Source of the DNA: Silene latifolia
Taxonomy: Eukaryota; Streptophyta; Magnoliopsida; Caryophyllales; Caryophyllaceae
Direction: 5' to 3'
DNA: 64,000 nt
NCBI RefSeq assembly: GCF_048544455.1
Contig: NC_133536.1
Span: forward strand, 199,271,325 to 199,335,324
Under the pieces are notes generated by a model that saw nothing but the letters and a program-made list of their open reading frames with translations, was not told the origin of the DNA and made no database searches. Shown here one piece after another: positions 10,942-23,468 of this stretch (position 1 is the first letter of the stretch; every line of letters begins with the position of its first letter). A program made the translations under genes and the position numbers.

Positions 10942-13900
10942 TTACAGTCCCCTTCCCCTTCCCCGTAGTATTTCTTTGGCTACGTAGGGAGGTATTTCGG
11001 TCAAGTCTGGGTCTTGATCATCCTCAGTATCATCATAAACAGAATTGCACTCAAGATAACGCAAAGAGTAAGCAGAACCTGATTTATTCATATTAAGATT
11101 CGAGTAAAGTTGAAACAAAGAAGCCAACTGATCCATGGTCAGTGGCGGCAAAGGGACAGTAATTGGGGCATTTCCCGAACTACTGTGGCTACTTGAAAAT
11201 AAGCTAGGAGAAACGAAGGGAGTGGGGATGACGACAGGAGTAGACTCTCTAATGACTTCTCTAGACTTTGACTCTGACTCCGACTCCGACTCTGATTCGA
11301 ACTCGTCGTCTTCTGGTTCTTCTTTGAACATCTCTCCTTCTCCAGTGGTGAGCTTGAAGAGTCTTCCTTGATTGTTGGTCCATTTGATTGATTTTCTCCA
11401 TCCTTTCTGCTGCTTTGTGTCGATTTCTGTGATCAATGCGGTGGGGTTGAAGCGATCGTCTTGAAGTATCGTAGTAATGATCTCATCCTGCGCGGCCTTA
11501 ACAAATCGGTCCTCTCCAAACAGGAGGCTCACAGCTTGCTCGTCTAAGCAAGGTGCTTGACGGGTTTTGACGGTAGGAACCGTTTCTGGAGGGATGAAGT
11601 AGCAATCGTGAAAGATCTCGATTCCGGCTAACTTCCTCTCGAGGTAATGCCAAGGTTCGGGAAATCCGTGAAAGAGTTCCGAACTTCCTTCTTGAACGAA
11701 GTATCCATTTAAGGTGGGGAGATATGGCCTCATTTGGACTCCTACATACTTGCGATTTTGGACTTGGGCAAGCATTTCGAGAACTTCTTCTGTTGTGGGT
11801 TTGTACCCTAGTCCAAGTGGTATTCTCGATGAGTTGCCTTTCTTGTATGGCGCGAAGGTGTTCTTCCGAATCGGGTTCAAAGGCATTCCAGGGAAGTATC
11901 CCTGATTTTTGAGTATGTGGTTGACCACCAAGTTGGAGTAGGGATTATAGTACAAGGGTGCCAACTCACTTTCTATGACATTTACACTTTGGAAGCCCCC
12001 AAGTTCGTTGACGGGATCCGCAAGGACTTGATTATTTGATTGCTTCTCGATTATGGCCTTGATGGGTGACGAAGTGATCGTCACAACTTTGCCATTTAGT
12101 GGGATCTTGATCTTTTGATGAAGGGTGGATGTTACCGCTTTGGAAGCATGAATCCAAGGCCTTCCCAGAAGTATGTTGAATGAAGCTTCGATGTCCACTA
12201 TTTGGAAGTTAACCTTTCGTTCGATTGGTCCCGTTGCTATGGTTAGGTTAGCAAGTCCTACCACTTTTCGTCGTGTACCGTCATATGCACGTACACCTTG
12301 ATTTGTAGGGGTCCAGTCCGACTCTTTCATGCCTAGTTTGTATGCCGTTTTGAGGGGTATGACGTTGACCGCGGAGCCATCATCTACCAAGGTCATTGGC
12401 ACATTTTTCTTTAGACAGATGACAGTAATGTATAGAGCAAGGTTGTGACTAGCGCCAAAAGGTGGCAAGTCTTCGTCTGAGAAAGTAATAGGATTACTTA
12501 GCTTGGGTGATTCTTGGAAGACCAAGTTGACTACATCTTCAGGAGTAGAGTTATGTGCTATATTCAATTTGGCCAAAGCTTGCAGTAAAGCTTGGCGGTG
12601 TGGAAAGGAGCTTGCCACTAGTTGCCAGACTGAAAGATCAGCCTTGGTTCTTTGTAATTGCTTGAGCAAATGATTAGTGGGGTCATCTTCGTTGTCATTT
12701 GGCGTGATGACGTTGGTTGGACCGTTTTGAGTAGTGCTTTGGTATGGACGACCCGAGCGAGTTAGGTGATCCACATCTTGGTCTTCACCATTTTGGACTA
12801 TCTCCTTGACCAAGGAGTTTTCAATGAGGTATTCGTCTTCATCATCATCGGCCCAAACCCCATTAATTGCGGCTAGTTCCCTCATTCTCATGATGTCACT
12901 TTCTAGTTGTATGATTTGATCGACTAGCTTGTCGACCACGGCGACTACTTCTTGCATAGTGGCATTTTGAGAGAAGGTCAATGGTATGCGCTCCTTAGGT
13001 GTTGCATTGGGATTGCGCAAGATCATTACCATGTTTTCTAGTTCCCACACTTGTCTATCTACGCTCCTTGCCCATGCGATGAAGTCGGAAATGGTAGGGG
13101 AGATGGTAGAGTAGAGTCTTTCTTTCTCAATTGCATGAATTTCATTTTCGGTGGGAGAAATGAGGTGTGAGCAATCTAAGGTAGATTCGTCACTTGTAAT
13201 CACTAGAACTCCAAGAGGATTCTGAGTGTTGTTGGGCTTACCTCCTGGCGGGATTGGAAGTCGGCCATCCTCAATCATATCTTGTAGCACATGTTTCAAT
13301 TTGTAGCATTTTTCTGTGTCATGCCCCTTGCCCCTATGGTATTCACAGTAGGAATTTTCATCCCAGAATTTGGACTTCCTTTCAGGTTCGGGAGTAGGCC
13401 CAATGGGTTGGAGTTTACCTTGCTTCATTAGTCTTTTTAGAGCGTTGGAGTACGTATCTCCAAGGTTTGTGAACTTCCTTGGTGGGCTAGTTTTCTTGGA
13501 TGGCTCGAGAAGGTTAACTTCGTCGGTCTTGCTAGTAGAGCCGTATGAACGACTCGTGGACCCTTGGTATCCTCGACCTACCGTTTTGGACAAGAGTCCT
13601 TTGCGGATATCATCTTCAATTCGTGTCCCTAACACGGTTAAGTCTTTGAAAGTCTTGATATTTTGATATCTCAAATGGTTGGCATATATGGGCTTGAGAT
13701 TGTCCACGAACTTCTCCACAAGAGTGGCCTCATCCGGGCGTTCAACTAGTTGAGTACTAGTCTTCCTCCACCTACTTAGGAAGTCGGTGAATCCTTCCTT
13801 GTCATTTTGGGTAAGAACCTCTAAAGTACGCATATTGACTTGGATTTCGGCATTATCCGCATATTGCTTTGAGAACTCGATTGCGGCATCTTCCCAAGTA

Positions 13901-14431
13901 GCGACCTTTTTGTGATCTAAAGTGTAGAACCATTGCTTTGGGATGGTGTCGAGAGATGAAGGAAAGATCCTTAAGAACATCTCGGGTTTGATGCCTTTGA
14001 TAGACATGTAGTCCTTGAAGGCGCGGATGTGGTTCAAAGGGTTCTCATGTCCTTTAAACTTAGGGATATCCGTCATGCTAAAGTTAGTGGGCAATTTGGA
14101 ATTGACGACTTCATACTTACGATTGTTCTCCCTGTAAATGTCATCCCCCTTAAGGTACATCAATTGCTCCTCTAGGTATTGGAGTCTTTTCTCACCAAGC
14201 GGTTGTTCCTAGGACAGGATTCTCATCTTTAGACTCGTCATCGGAAAATTGTAGCACTCCACCTTTAGGGGGAGGTAGCTTTCCCTCTACATCAAAGATA
14301 CGGCCTTCGATAAGCTCAAGGCGGTCATAGGTTTGTTCTTGGGTAATTTACATTTGGGCTATCGCGGCTAGGATTCGATCATTACTTTCTTGAATTTGCT
14401 GGAGGTTCGTTTCATCACTTGACCCAGGCAT
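10942..14431 (-). CDS. gag: Gag-protease polyprotein of element B
   Basis: The main open frame runs 14163-10942 (1073 residues). A likely true start is the ATG at 14429-14431, giving MPGSSDETNLQQIQES. Between the two lie one stop and one frameshift, so the N-terminus is damaged or miscalled. Order: capsid-type gag domain (about residues 30-180 of the open frame, WYTLDHKKVATWEDAAIEF), a CCHC-like knuckle CEYHRGKGHDTEKC, a linker, then retropepsin with LVDDGSAVNVIP (DDG in place of DTG, as I recall for this lineage) and ILLGRPWIH. A run of Ser/Glu lies near the C-terminus. It ends in a purine run (RGRGRG) just before pol, which is in another frame. It forms virus-like particles and matures the polyprotein. 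Confidence 0.9.
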
Positions 14432-15206
14432 CTTGGAAACTGGATAAGAGATCGGCGACGAATCAAAACACGATCGACCATTCCATCACACTTGCTAAAA
14501 GAGGAAAAGACTTGACTCGTGAAGTGGGTGTGTGCCACTTGTGTTGAGTGAGTTTTGAAGAAAGACAAGGTCCTTGAAAATGTGTGTCCTAGTCAACTGT
14601 AGTGTAGTTGTAGGAGTGGACTCGAAGTGAGGTTTGAAATGGGCTTGTGGCCCGAATTTTGACACGACAAATGGACAGAGTTTTGACCGGATTTTGTGCT
14701 AATGAAAGGCCCTATTTCGAAATTCTTGATTGAAAATGGGTTTTGATTTTTTTTGAAAATTCGTCATGGTTTTGTTTAGAAATGGTGATCACATAAGGTT
14801 TACACATTTATACAAGCATTATAACGGGATGCTGAGTGCATTTAGAAGGGTTTTGGTTTAAAGGGTGGGTTGCCATACCGAACCATCAAACCCGAAGTCT
14901 GTGGAGAGGCTCGTGCCAAACAAGAGTAAGGCCGATTCCTAGTCCATTTCCTCAAGTAGTGAAGGCCCTTGATACAAACAAGAGTAAGCATCATGGTATG
15001 GATGACGTCAATCGCTATCCATCTTTAGGCCCAAATAAGAATTAGGACCGTTTAGACGGGACGATTGGTCGAATGGGTTGGGTTGGGCCTAGGAAGGCCG
15101 AATTAAACGGTCTAGGAAGACCGAGTTATGAAAACCGACAATTGTCTTGTACAAACTATTCCCTAACCTTGTTCAAGTTTCACCCTTAGCTACACGTAAG
15201 TGTATT

Positions 15207-15224
15207 TCCCCAGCGGAGTCGCCA
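15207..15224 (-). other. Primer binding site of element B
   Basis: TGGCGACTCCGCTGGGGA on the - strand begins 3 bases inside the 5' LTR. Its complement is a tRNA 3' end finishing in CCA. Tat/Ogre elements commonly use tRNA-Arg and this sequence is compatible with that. I assign the tRNA by family knowledge and not by a lookup. Confidence 0.8.
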
Positions 15225-15937
15225 AACTGTGGACAGCGGGCCGCCCACGGGGGCGCTTGGTGAGAAACGAAACAAGCGTTTGCATTTTGTATGGAGTCGC
15301 CACCAATTTTTATGGGAAATTGGAACCGTTCGAATACCTCGTGTCATGTCAAGACACAAAGTAGTGACATGAACACTAAGCAATCGTTACCCTTAGCATT
15401 CTATGTCTAGAATGACTCTCCTGGATGCCAATGAACACGGGTGCTCACGGAGATCTGGAGTAAGGGGTGAGGGTACGTATTAGGAAGCTCTTTTGATCGA
15501 ACACCTAATCCCGCCCGCCTCGATAGCGGCCTCTACTAATGATTAGGGAAGTTTATTCGTACTCGATATATCGTCGGCTATATGCATGCAATGCAACATC
15601 CAAGTTTTAATCCTAGCATGTGAGAATTAGACTAAGTCGGTTGATATGTAATTCAGCAAACAATTGGGTCGAAGTTGAGATTTAATGTTCATTTACATGT
15701 GAAAACATACAAGCAATAAGAGCAATACAATAGCGATAAATTACAATAAAGGAAATTACATTAATTACATTGGGATAGGCGATTTATGTCGAAAATACCT
15801 TTAAAACGGATAATTTGAGAAAAAGAAATAAAAGAATGAATTACGAACAGAACAGAAGTGATAATACAGATATTAGTTGACTAATACGTAGCTAATTAAA
15901 CTAGGTCAAGGCAGAAACGGAGTTCAGGGACAGAACT

Positions 15938-17205
15938 CACCCTGGAACAGGCGCAGCAGAAACTGCGCCCTTTGGAAGAGGCGCAGCAGTTGCTGCGTCT
16001 GTTCCAAGGGTGAGTTCTGGCTGTGAAGCCGGAACTGCAAATCGTTAAGGTTAATTGTTAATTTAATGGATTGATTACGATATTAGACTCGGATGAAAGT
16101 GATTAATGAATTATTTACATATGATTGAGGTCATAAAACAGTAAAACATGGATGAGACGGAATTAAACGAATTAATTATGTGAAGGGTCGATGTTAATGA
16201 ATGATTAATTAAACTAACTAACTAAACGAATTAGACTAAACATGATGAACGACGACGGATTAATGACTAAACAGGCGAAAATATATCAACAATGAATCCC
16301 AGAAACCCAATATGAACGAATTGAATTTCTAAAACTCGAATTGAATTTAATGACGAAAACCCACAAATATTGATTATTAGGGATTTAAGTCGGATTTATG
16401 ACGATTTAAACATGTTAATGATGATGGTTAATATACATATGATTTATTAAACTATCATGTGAACGAATTAACAGACAAACAAAACAAAAGAAATAAATTT
16501 GATACGAATTACAGAGGACGGAGGAAGAAGAAAAGAAGCAGGAACTGCGGCAGCCTCACAAAGAGGTGCAGCAAGTGCTGCGCTCCTTCGAAGAGGCGCA
16601 GCGGTTGCTGCGTCTTTTCTCGACGTCTGTCTACTGGAAATCCGCAAAACAGGTTTTAAAGACGGTTTTAGAAATCGGTTTTAATGGTGTTTTCGACATA
16701 AATCTTACAATAATAATATGCAATAATAAAATACAATAAATAAAGAGAATATTAATACACCCTCAGACTTACATGTTGACGGAACGAGAAGAACTAAGAA
16801 GATCGATTAGTGATGCTCGACGCGAATGCAAGGAAAGAGTGCCCTCGAAAGAGGAAAACGATTAAAACAGATTGACTAGTTAGATTGATTGAGTGTAGTG
16901 GTCAAATTGGTCGGTCATGCAACGGAGAGGCTGGTACCCGGAAAGATCCGAGCTTACGTGGTCGGAAGTCCAAGCACGTAGGCGCCAATTAGTAAGAACG
17001 AAGTCTAGAATGCAAAGGGAGAAGAGAAGGGCGGACACTCGCGTGAGAAATATGAGGAACGAAAGCTCCTATTTATACTAATCACGTGAAGAAATAGGGT
17101 TTCGGAGACTCTTTGGAAGTGAATCTCGGAAAGATATGAAAAAGATACGTAAATCATGCAAAGAAGGGCTGGGAAGAGGCGCAAAGACTGCTGCGTCTAT
17201 TCCCG
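15938..17205. repeat. Palindromic CAG motifs in the right LTR of element B
   Basis: Copies at about 15950, 15978, 16563, 16594 and 17175. The last reads GCGCAAAGACTGCTGCG where the left LTR has GCGCAGCACCTGCTGCG, an example of CAG corruption. Confidence 0.6.
17070..17077 (-). promoter_or_regulatory. TATA box in the 5' LTR of element B
   Basis: TATAAATA on the - strand, inside ATTAGTATAAATAGGAGC. It lies about 90 bp downstream, in element orientation, of a palindromic CAG motif. The same 18-base core occurs in front of the antisense gene at 5704. Its role as the Pol II promoter of the element is inferred from position and consensus. Confidence 0.6.
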
Positions 17206-17598
17206 GAGGTTTCCTCCTCGCTAAGAAAGATTTCCGTGTTTAAGTTATGGTAGGACGGAAATAATTCGATTTATCTTTTGAATATTACGAGATATTATTT
17301 GCCAAAAGATAAAATTTGAGAAATATGGAATAGAAATATCCGGAACATTCCAGAACATTCTGACTCGGGATTTAACAGTTATCAGAAAATGGAGACGGTT
17401 TTTGACCCGGACTCCGAATGTACTCTAATTACTGCCAAAACGACCGTATCGGCACGTAGATGACATTTAAGAGGTTGACATTAATATTTGAGCAATCACT
17501 TGACGATAATCTTACGATCTGTCACAAATCGTTCCGCGAATCAAACATGCGGCCCAATCATCACCGGGTGGTTTGCGAGGGTGCGAAACGAGGTGTCT

Positions 17599-18060
17599 GA
17601 TTTGACACAAAGCGCGTATACGAACATCATGTTCAGGGAGTGCTTCCTCAGCCTCGGCCTGAAAGTCAAGGACTTGAGCCCCCGCACCAACCCACTATAC
17701 AAATTCTCTGGGGCCGGCTTGGTACCACTGGGATCAATCGACTCCGGTGACGTTCGCGAAAAGAATGCGGCTAAAAATGTCCTAGCCGAGTTCGTGGTCA
17801 TCGACGGCTCGTCCGCCTACAACGTTCTCATAGGCCGAGTCACCCTGAGCGAGGCCGACGCAGTGATGTCCATCCGGGCCCTAACACCGATGTATGTCTC
17901 GGACCGGGGAAGCACATAAGCTCGTCTCCAAAGACGAAATGACGAGGTGGTCAACGTCCGGATAGCCGCCGAGGGATGCAACATGCAATCCCTCAAAGTG
18001 GCCAAGAAATCGAGAAAAGGGAAAGGTCTATCCTTGCAACAGAGGGCGACCTCATGGATG
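17599..18060 (+). pseudogene. C-terminal part of element A protease
   Basis: Continues the protease interrupted at 888. The frame gives TQSAYTNIMFRECFLSLGLK, then NPLYKFSGAGLVPLGSID, FVVIDGSSAYNVLIGRVTL and, after a frameshift near 17920, RIAAEGCNMQSLKVAKKSRK. These match the flap and the conserved SAYNVxxGRxxL segment of plant retropepsins. Of the canonical D-T-G-S only T-Q-S is left next to the insertion site. The RT expected next is absent. Confidence 0.75.
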
Positions 18061-18304
18061 TAACTAGCGGCCGACTAGGACGTTGTGCTTTCGACAGCCA
18101 TTAGGACGCCGGTAATCTCGGAATAACCTATGTAGCGGCGAGGTGTCCGAAACAAATGTGGGCACCCCGATGCATGTTTTTACCTAAATGAAAAATCATC
18201 CAAGTCTTCCATCAAAATGTTCACTCTTCCCATAGTCACTAGGAAGCAGCAGACGCCGACTCACACTGTCATACCGACAAGAGCGGCGCTTTTATCCGTA
18301 GCGC

Positions 18305-18690
18305 ATGTCGGCTCACACTGTCATACCGACAAGAGCGGCGCCTCATGAAGAAACAGCGCCGTCGCAGTCACCCCAAGTAGTAGACGCCACGGCATCACCC
18401 CAAGAGGTTGGACGCCGTCGCAGCTCACTCCAAGTGGTAGACGCCACGGCGCCTCATGAAGAAACAGCGCGCGTCGCAGTCACCCCAAGTAGTAGACGCC
18501 ACGGCAGCCACCCCAAGAGGTTGGACGCCGTCGCAGCCACTCCAAGTGGTAGGCGCCACGGCAGCCTCATGAAGAAACAGCGCCGTCGCAGTCACCCCAA
18601 GTAGTAGACGCCACGGCAGTCACCCCAAGAGGTTGGACGCCGTCGCAGTCACCCAAGTGGTAGACGCCACGGCAGATTCATGAAGAAGCG
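18305..18690. repeat. Higher-order tandem repeat, about 112 bp, built of three ~37-bp subunits
   Basis: The marker CCTCATGAAGAAACAGCG recurs at 18341, 18452 and 18565, with a variant at 18675 (spacing 110-113). Each period holds three variants of GCAGTCACCCCAAG...GACGCC. A separate phrase CTCACACTGTCATACCGACA flanks the array at 18264 and 18311, and as a variant at 18695. It sits between the pol remnant and the antisense gene of element A, a usual place for satellite-like arrays in Tat elements. No protein is supported here. Confidence 0.85.
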
Positions 18691-18810
18691 TATGCCGGCT
18701 CACACTATCACACCGACAAGAGCGGCAATCACGACCATCGCACTTAATACTTGCAAAGCAATCAAAATGCCTTAGAAGCGTTAACACGATTGAGATACGC
18801 GCTTAGATCG

Positions 18811-18829
18811 CCTCGGCCAAGCCGAGGCG
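18811..18829. repeat. GC-rich hairpin in the 3' flank of the element A antisense gene
   Basis: GCCTCGGCCAAGCCGAGGC is a near-perfect hairpin (8-bp stem, 3-base loop). It may be a 3' processing or termination structure of the antisense gene; that role is a guess. The rest of 18730-19050 shows no gene. Confidence 0.4.
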
Positions 18830-19049
18830 GAAACAAAAGAGACTCAATTAATAACGTAAGGAGACAACCCACGAAGACAGAGGCGTTAAAAGTACAACAG
18901 GCTCAAACACTAGCGCAAGAAAAAGAGGTAAGGTAAAAACCTCGGCCAGGCGGAGGCGAAGAAACGAGCTCTTATTAAAAAAATGTTCAACGAATTACAA
19001 GTAATTACAAGGACAAACCAAAAGACAAAAGGCTACGGATATCATCTCC

Positions 19050-21610
19050 CTATGTCTGTCGTTGCTCGCCATCAGCAGCGGTAGCAGCACCTTCTTCAAG
19101 GGGCAACCCAAGAGCTCCCCCGCGGCCTCGGCTTTCAAGAAATTTCGGCCTTAGCCTCGGCGGCCTCAACTGCCCTTGCCCAATCGGCTTCCGCCTTGGC
19201 CGCCTTAGCTTTCTCAGTGATAGCTGCCGCCTCCTCGACCGCTTTTTGCTCTATCTTCACTCTCGCCGCCTCCTTGACCCTCTCCTCCACGGCTTTCTCC
19301 TTAGCTTCGAGCTTATCGTCAAACAGCTTGTCGTATTTGTCCCACGGAAAGGAACCTTCAAGAGGAAAAAGCTCCTCAATTACTTCCTGGGCAAATGCTT
19401 CGGCCGGATCCCGAATCGAACACGGGTCGGGAGCATTTTGGTTTGGAGCATCTCAATGTCGTCCTCCTTTTGCCTCGATGATGGCCTCCTTGCTCCGGAT
19501 CACCTTCCCCCGGATCCAAATTTGCTCCTAAATTCGTTCCTCTGGGAGATAAAGGTCGGCATGCCTCGAACAAGGTCACACTTCTCCAACGAACTTTGCA
19601 GCTTCGGCCGCAGCAGCCTCGGCCTTGGCTCTCTCAGCAAGGACCTCCTTTTCAGCGTCCTCCCTGAGCTTTCTCTCAGCCAAGAGCGCCTTCTCGGCCT
19701 CCCCCCTAAGCCTCTGCTCATTGAGGAGATCCAGCCTCGCCTTTGCGGCCACCTTCTTAATGACATCAAGCTCAAGAGCGGACTGAGCCACGGCCTTCTC
19801 TTGCTCTATAATGCGAGCACCGGCCAGCTCGTTCCACCTCGCCAGCTCCTCGACCAACCTCGCACCTTCCGCCACGAGCCGGGAGGGGAAAACCTTCTCG
19901 GGATGAAGGGTCAACAAGGACATTTCGACCGCTAGTCTCGGTCGGGAAAGGGAAACCTTCGGGATGAGGACCCAATGGCGACGTCATGATCACCTGCGCG
20001 GGTTTTCTCACTCATTTGCCGCTCAACAGAGCGGCGATCGACAAATGCGATCTACAAAATTTAAAGAAAGCATCGGTATCAACATACATCGACATGCCGA
20101 AGAGCTCCGTCATCGGCGGCGCTGATGAACCGGCTAAATCGGAGCCACCGGATAGATCAGTACCGTGCTTGGCCTTCTTGGCCGAAGGGCACATCTCCTC
20201 GTCAGCAGCAGAAGCAACGGCAGCGGTAAAGGTCGTCTGTTTTCTCTTACGGACAAGGGGAGACCCCTCCTCCTCGTCAGAATCATCCCCATTAGAGATG
20301 TAAACGATCTCCACCGTCTCCTTCTGAACAGGGGGGATGGGGGGTGGAACTGGTGTCGGCGCCACCACCGCCGAAGACTTTGTTCTTCGCGTACGGCGCG
20401 GCACTTGACTAATGACCCTCGCCTGGGCTTCCACCGCATTCAAGCGTCTCAGCTGCTGGTCCATAAGCTCATTCGGCGACGTCCTGCGGTCATGGGTTAG
20501 AGCCTTGGGATGCAATTGAGACACGGTCTTATCTTTGTGCAGCCCCATTCTCCGGAGGATATTCTCAGACAGGTCCGGCCCAAAGTGGTCTGCAAAGGAA
20601 ACAAAGCAGGAATTAGGTGGAAGAAATAAATCAAAGTTCGAAGAACAATAACATTGAGAGCGATGATGGGCCTCGCACCGACCCCACTCACCCCGCGCTA
20701 GGGCAGGTATGAGACCGACATAGCAAAGCGGCTCATCCTGAAGAATGATCTGCGTCGGGGGAATCCATCTTCTCGACAGGCCACTCTCATCCGTCTCAAA
20801 GAGCCTCATCGCCAGCTTCTCATCCGCGTTAAGGTAGACACAGCTGGCATCCATCTTGAGCTTCTTGTATGAAACCCACTTGTCACGCTCCGCCTTAGTC
20901 TCGCACCGCAAATTAACCGGGTGCTGGAAGGAGCGAGGCAGCGGATAGTCATCCGGCACCTTAACGTACACCCACCGATCCCTCCAGTCCTTGCAGGAGG
21001 TAAGTTTGTCAACAGAAGCATAACCATGCTCCGTTTGCACACTGTACCATCCGACACGGTTAGGTACTGATGGCCGGAGATAATGAAGCCGGCGGAATAA
21101 ATTCACTGTCGGGGCCTCTCCCTTGAAGAGACACAGCCAAACAAAACCGACTATGGTCCTCATGGCCAACGGGTGTAGTTGGGCAACGGCAACGTTCATG
21201 GCCCTAATGATAGCCATAACGTACTCATTTAGCGGAAACCGAGCCCGTACTCCAAATGCCGCATGTATACACCAGTATGACCCGGGGGAGGACAACAGAC
21301 CGCCTGACCCTCCCTAGGAATAACGATCTCGTACCCCTCGCCAAAGAAGAAATGGTCCTCGAAAAGTCTCTCGCCGGAACAACGGGCAAGCTTATGGGTC
21401 CAAGCACAGTCAAGGCCGACCTTACAAGCGTCGCCGTGATCCATAACGCGCCGCCTCTCCTCATTAGGGCGAGCCTTTTCAAAGATCATCACCAAAATCG
21501 TCATCAACCTCATCGGAGTCATCCCATTCCTCCAAAACTCGAGGATCAACTTCGGAGAAGGAGACCTAGCACCCCCGTGCAGAAGTACTAGCCCCGTCGA
21601 CGAAAGACAT
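19050..21610 (-). pseudogene. Antisense gene of element A: putative gypsy-type transposon protein with coiled coil
   Basis: A likely start is the ATG at 21608-21610 (MSFVDGASTSARG), 177 bp downstream of a TATAAATA. An acidic segment (VLEEWDDSDEVDDDFGDD) and MDHGDACKVGLDCAW follow in shifted frames. The main open frame (21295-20012) holds the domain RFPLNEYVMAIIRAM, AVAQLHPLAMRTIVGFVWLC, GWYSVQTEHGY and DWRDRWVYVKV. This matches the putative gypsy-type transposon domain (PF04195). Near 20200 there is an Asp/Glu cluster and a basic RKRKQ. A Glu/Ala/Lys-rich coiled coil follows in another frame (19923-19576) and continues weakly to about 19050. At least four frame breaks make it a pseudogene. 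Function unknown; neither introns nor an active site were identified. Confidence 0.7.
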
Positions 21611-21786
21611 GATATGATAGCAATATTTACTTAACAAAATAAGAAGGAAGTTTGTTTGTTTACCTTAAAGAAAACACTCGCCGGAATAACAATTCTGAAA
21701 AAATTAGAAGACAAAGAAACCTTCGAAAGTTTAGAGGAAAATTTTGGAGAATGAAATTGGTGACCAATTTCACGGGATAACTGCCC

Positions 21787-21794
21787 TATTTATA
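21787..21794 (-). promoter_or_regulatory. TATA box of the element A antisense gene
   Basis: TATAAATA on the - strand within CCCTATAAATAGGG, 177 bp upstream of the likely ATG. It supports an independent Pol II transcript opposite to the element. The 21795-22130 stretch has no recognisable gene. Confidence 0.55.
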
Positions 21795-22130
21795 GGGAAA
21801 AGCCCATGAAGAAGGACCAATCAGAGAACAGCCCATGAAGCGTCAACCAATCGGCGTGCGGACACGTGTCGGACATGCAACCACGGATGTCAATCGTTGC
21901 AACGCTTAGACGTCAATCAATGAAACAATGACCAAGCGTCTTCAACACGCCTATTCATATCTCCTTGCCTACTCACCTTCCTCAAACAGATTCCCAAGCA
22001 TCCGCTCTCCGCCGCCACATAATCAACCAAGCTAAAAAGCGCCGCCGGGGGCAATCAAAAACAACCGCACTCTCAACCCCGGTCTCGGCCGGCGTCACTT
22101 TCTTTTCCACATCGGATGCCCTTTACGCAT

Positions 22131-22148
22131 CCATGTGGAGGGGGGATA
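22131..22148 (+). other. Polypurine tract of element A
   Basis: CATGTGGAGGGGGGATA immediately precedes TGGTACGGCC, the proposed LTR start. Confidence 0.6.
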
Positions 22149-23151
<1,003 letters not shown>

Positions 23152-23468
23152 GCTAGATGTCGACATAGTCGGGGTGATATTGTGCTGCCTCCGGAGCGTG
23201 TTGATGGCCTCTACAGTTTTCATATTTATGGTATTCCGAGATCTTTGGCTCCCTCTACTTCGGCTTCTTCTGATGATGGTGTTGAGCTTGTTCAGTGGTC
23301 TATATCTTCTCTTGATCGTTTATTGTCTTTGGGCCTCCGCACCGTAAAATCTATTCCTCCTAAGTGTCGTCTTGGGTTTGCTCGGGCTTTGAAAGGAGCT
23401 CTGGATTATGTGGCTGGCTCCCCTAGTGATCTCTCCCGCTGGATTAGTTTACTTGTTTTACCGTTGTG
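23152..23468 (+). pseudogene. N copy 1, N-terminal fragment (5'-truncated)
   Basis: Encodes ARCRHSRGDIVLPPERVDGL onward to LSRWISLLVLPLC. It aligns with 40326-40640 of N copy 2, where the same protein continues into the RT domain. The N-terminal Cys/His region is lost: the sequence begins at TGCTAGATGT right after the AGT units. The fragment is cut at 23468 by element C, and its continuation starts at 30760 (and again at 35463 after a duplication). 5' truncation next to a microsatellite suggests target-primed insertion. Confidence 0.8.

Larger units (their letters stand above)
889..17598 (-). mobile_element. Element B: Tat-lineage Ty3/gypsy retrotransposon with antisense genes
   Basis: Two direct repeats of about 2371 bp (889-3259 and 15228-17598) flank gag-protease and pol on the - strand. 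In element orientation the LTR begins TGTAGACACC and ends with CA. A primer binding site and a purine tract sit exactly at the inner LTR edges. Candidate target duplications are GATTG (left) and GATTT (right), one mismatch. A second, archaeal-like RNase H between RNase H and integrase marks the Tat lineage. The long 3' region (3260-7672) carries two spliced genes on the opposite strand. The LTRs are nearly identical outside CAG/CTG-rich blocks, so the insertion is young. Confidence 0.92.
15228..17598 (-). repeat. 5' LTR of element B
   Basis: Direct repeat of 889-3259 and, given the - strand orientation, the promoter-bearing LTR. The expected terminal TGT of the element-orientation start is missing: the + strand reads GGTGTCT then GATTT, where the other LTR has GGTGTCTACA. 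A - strand TATAAATA lies at 17070-17077. The palindromic CAG motif occurs near 15950, 15978, 16563 and 16594, and in corrupted form near 17175. Confidence 0.92.

Noticed and set aside
10939-10985. Programmed frameshift between gag and pol of B
   Set aside because: The shift falls in a GGGGAAGGGG-type run where a one-base indel is just as likely, and no slippery heptamer with pseudoknot was seen.
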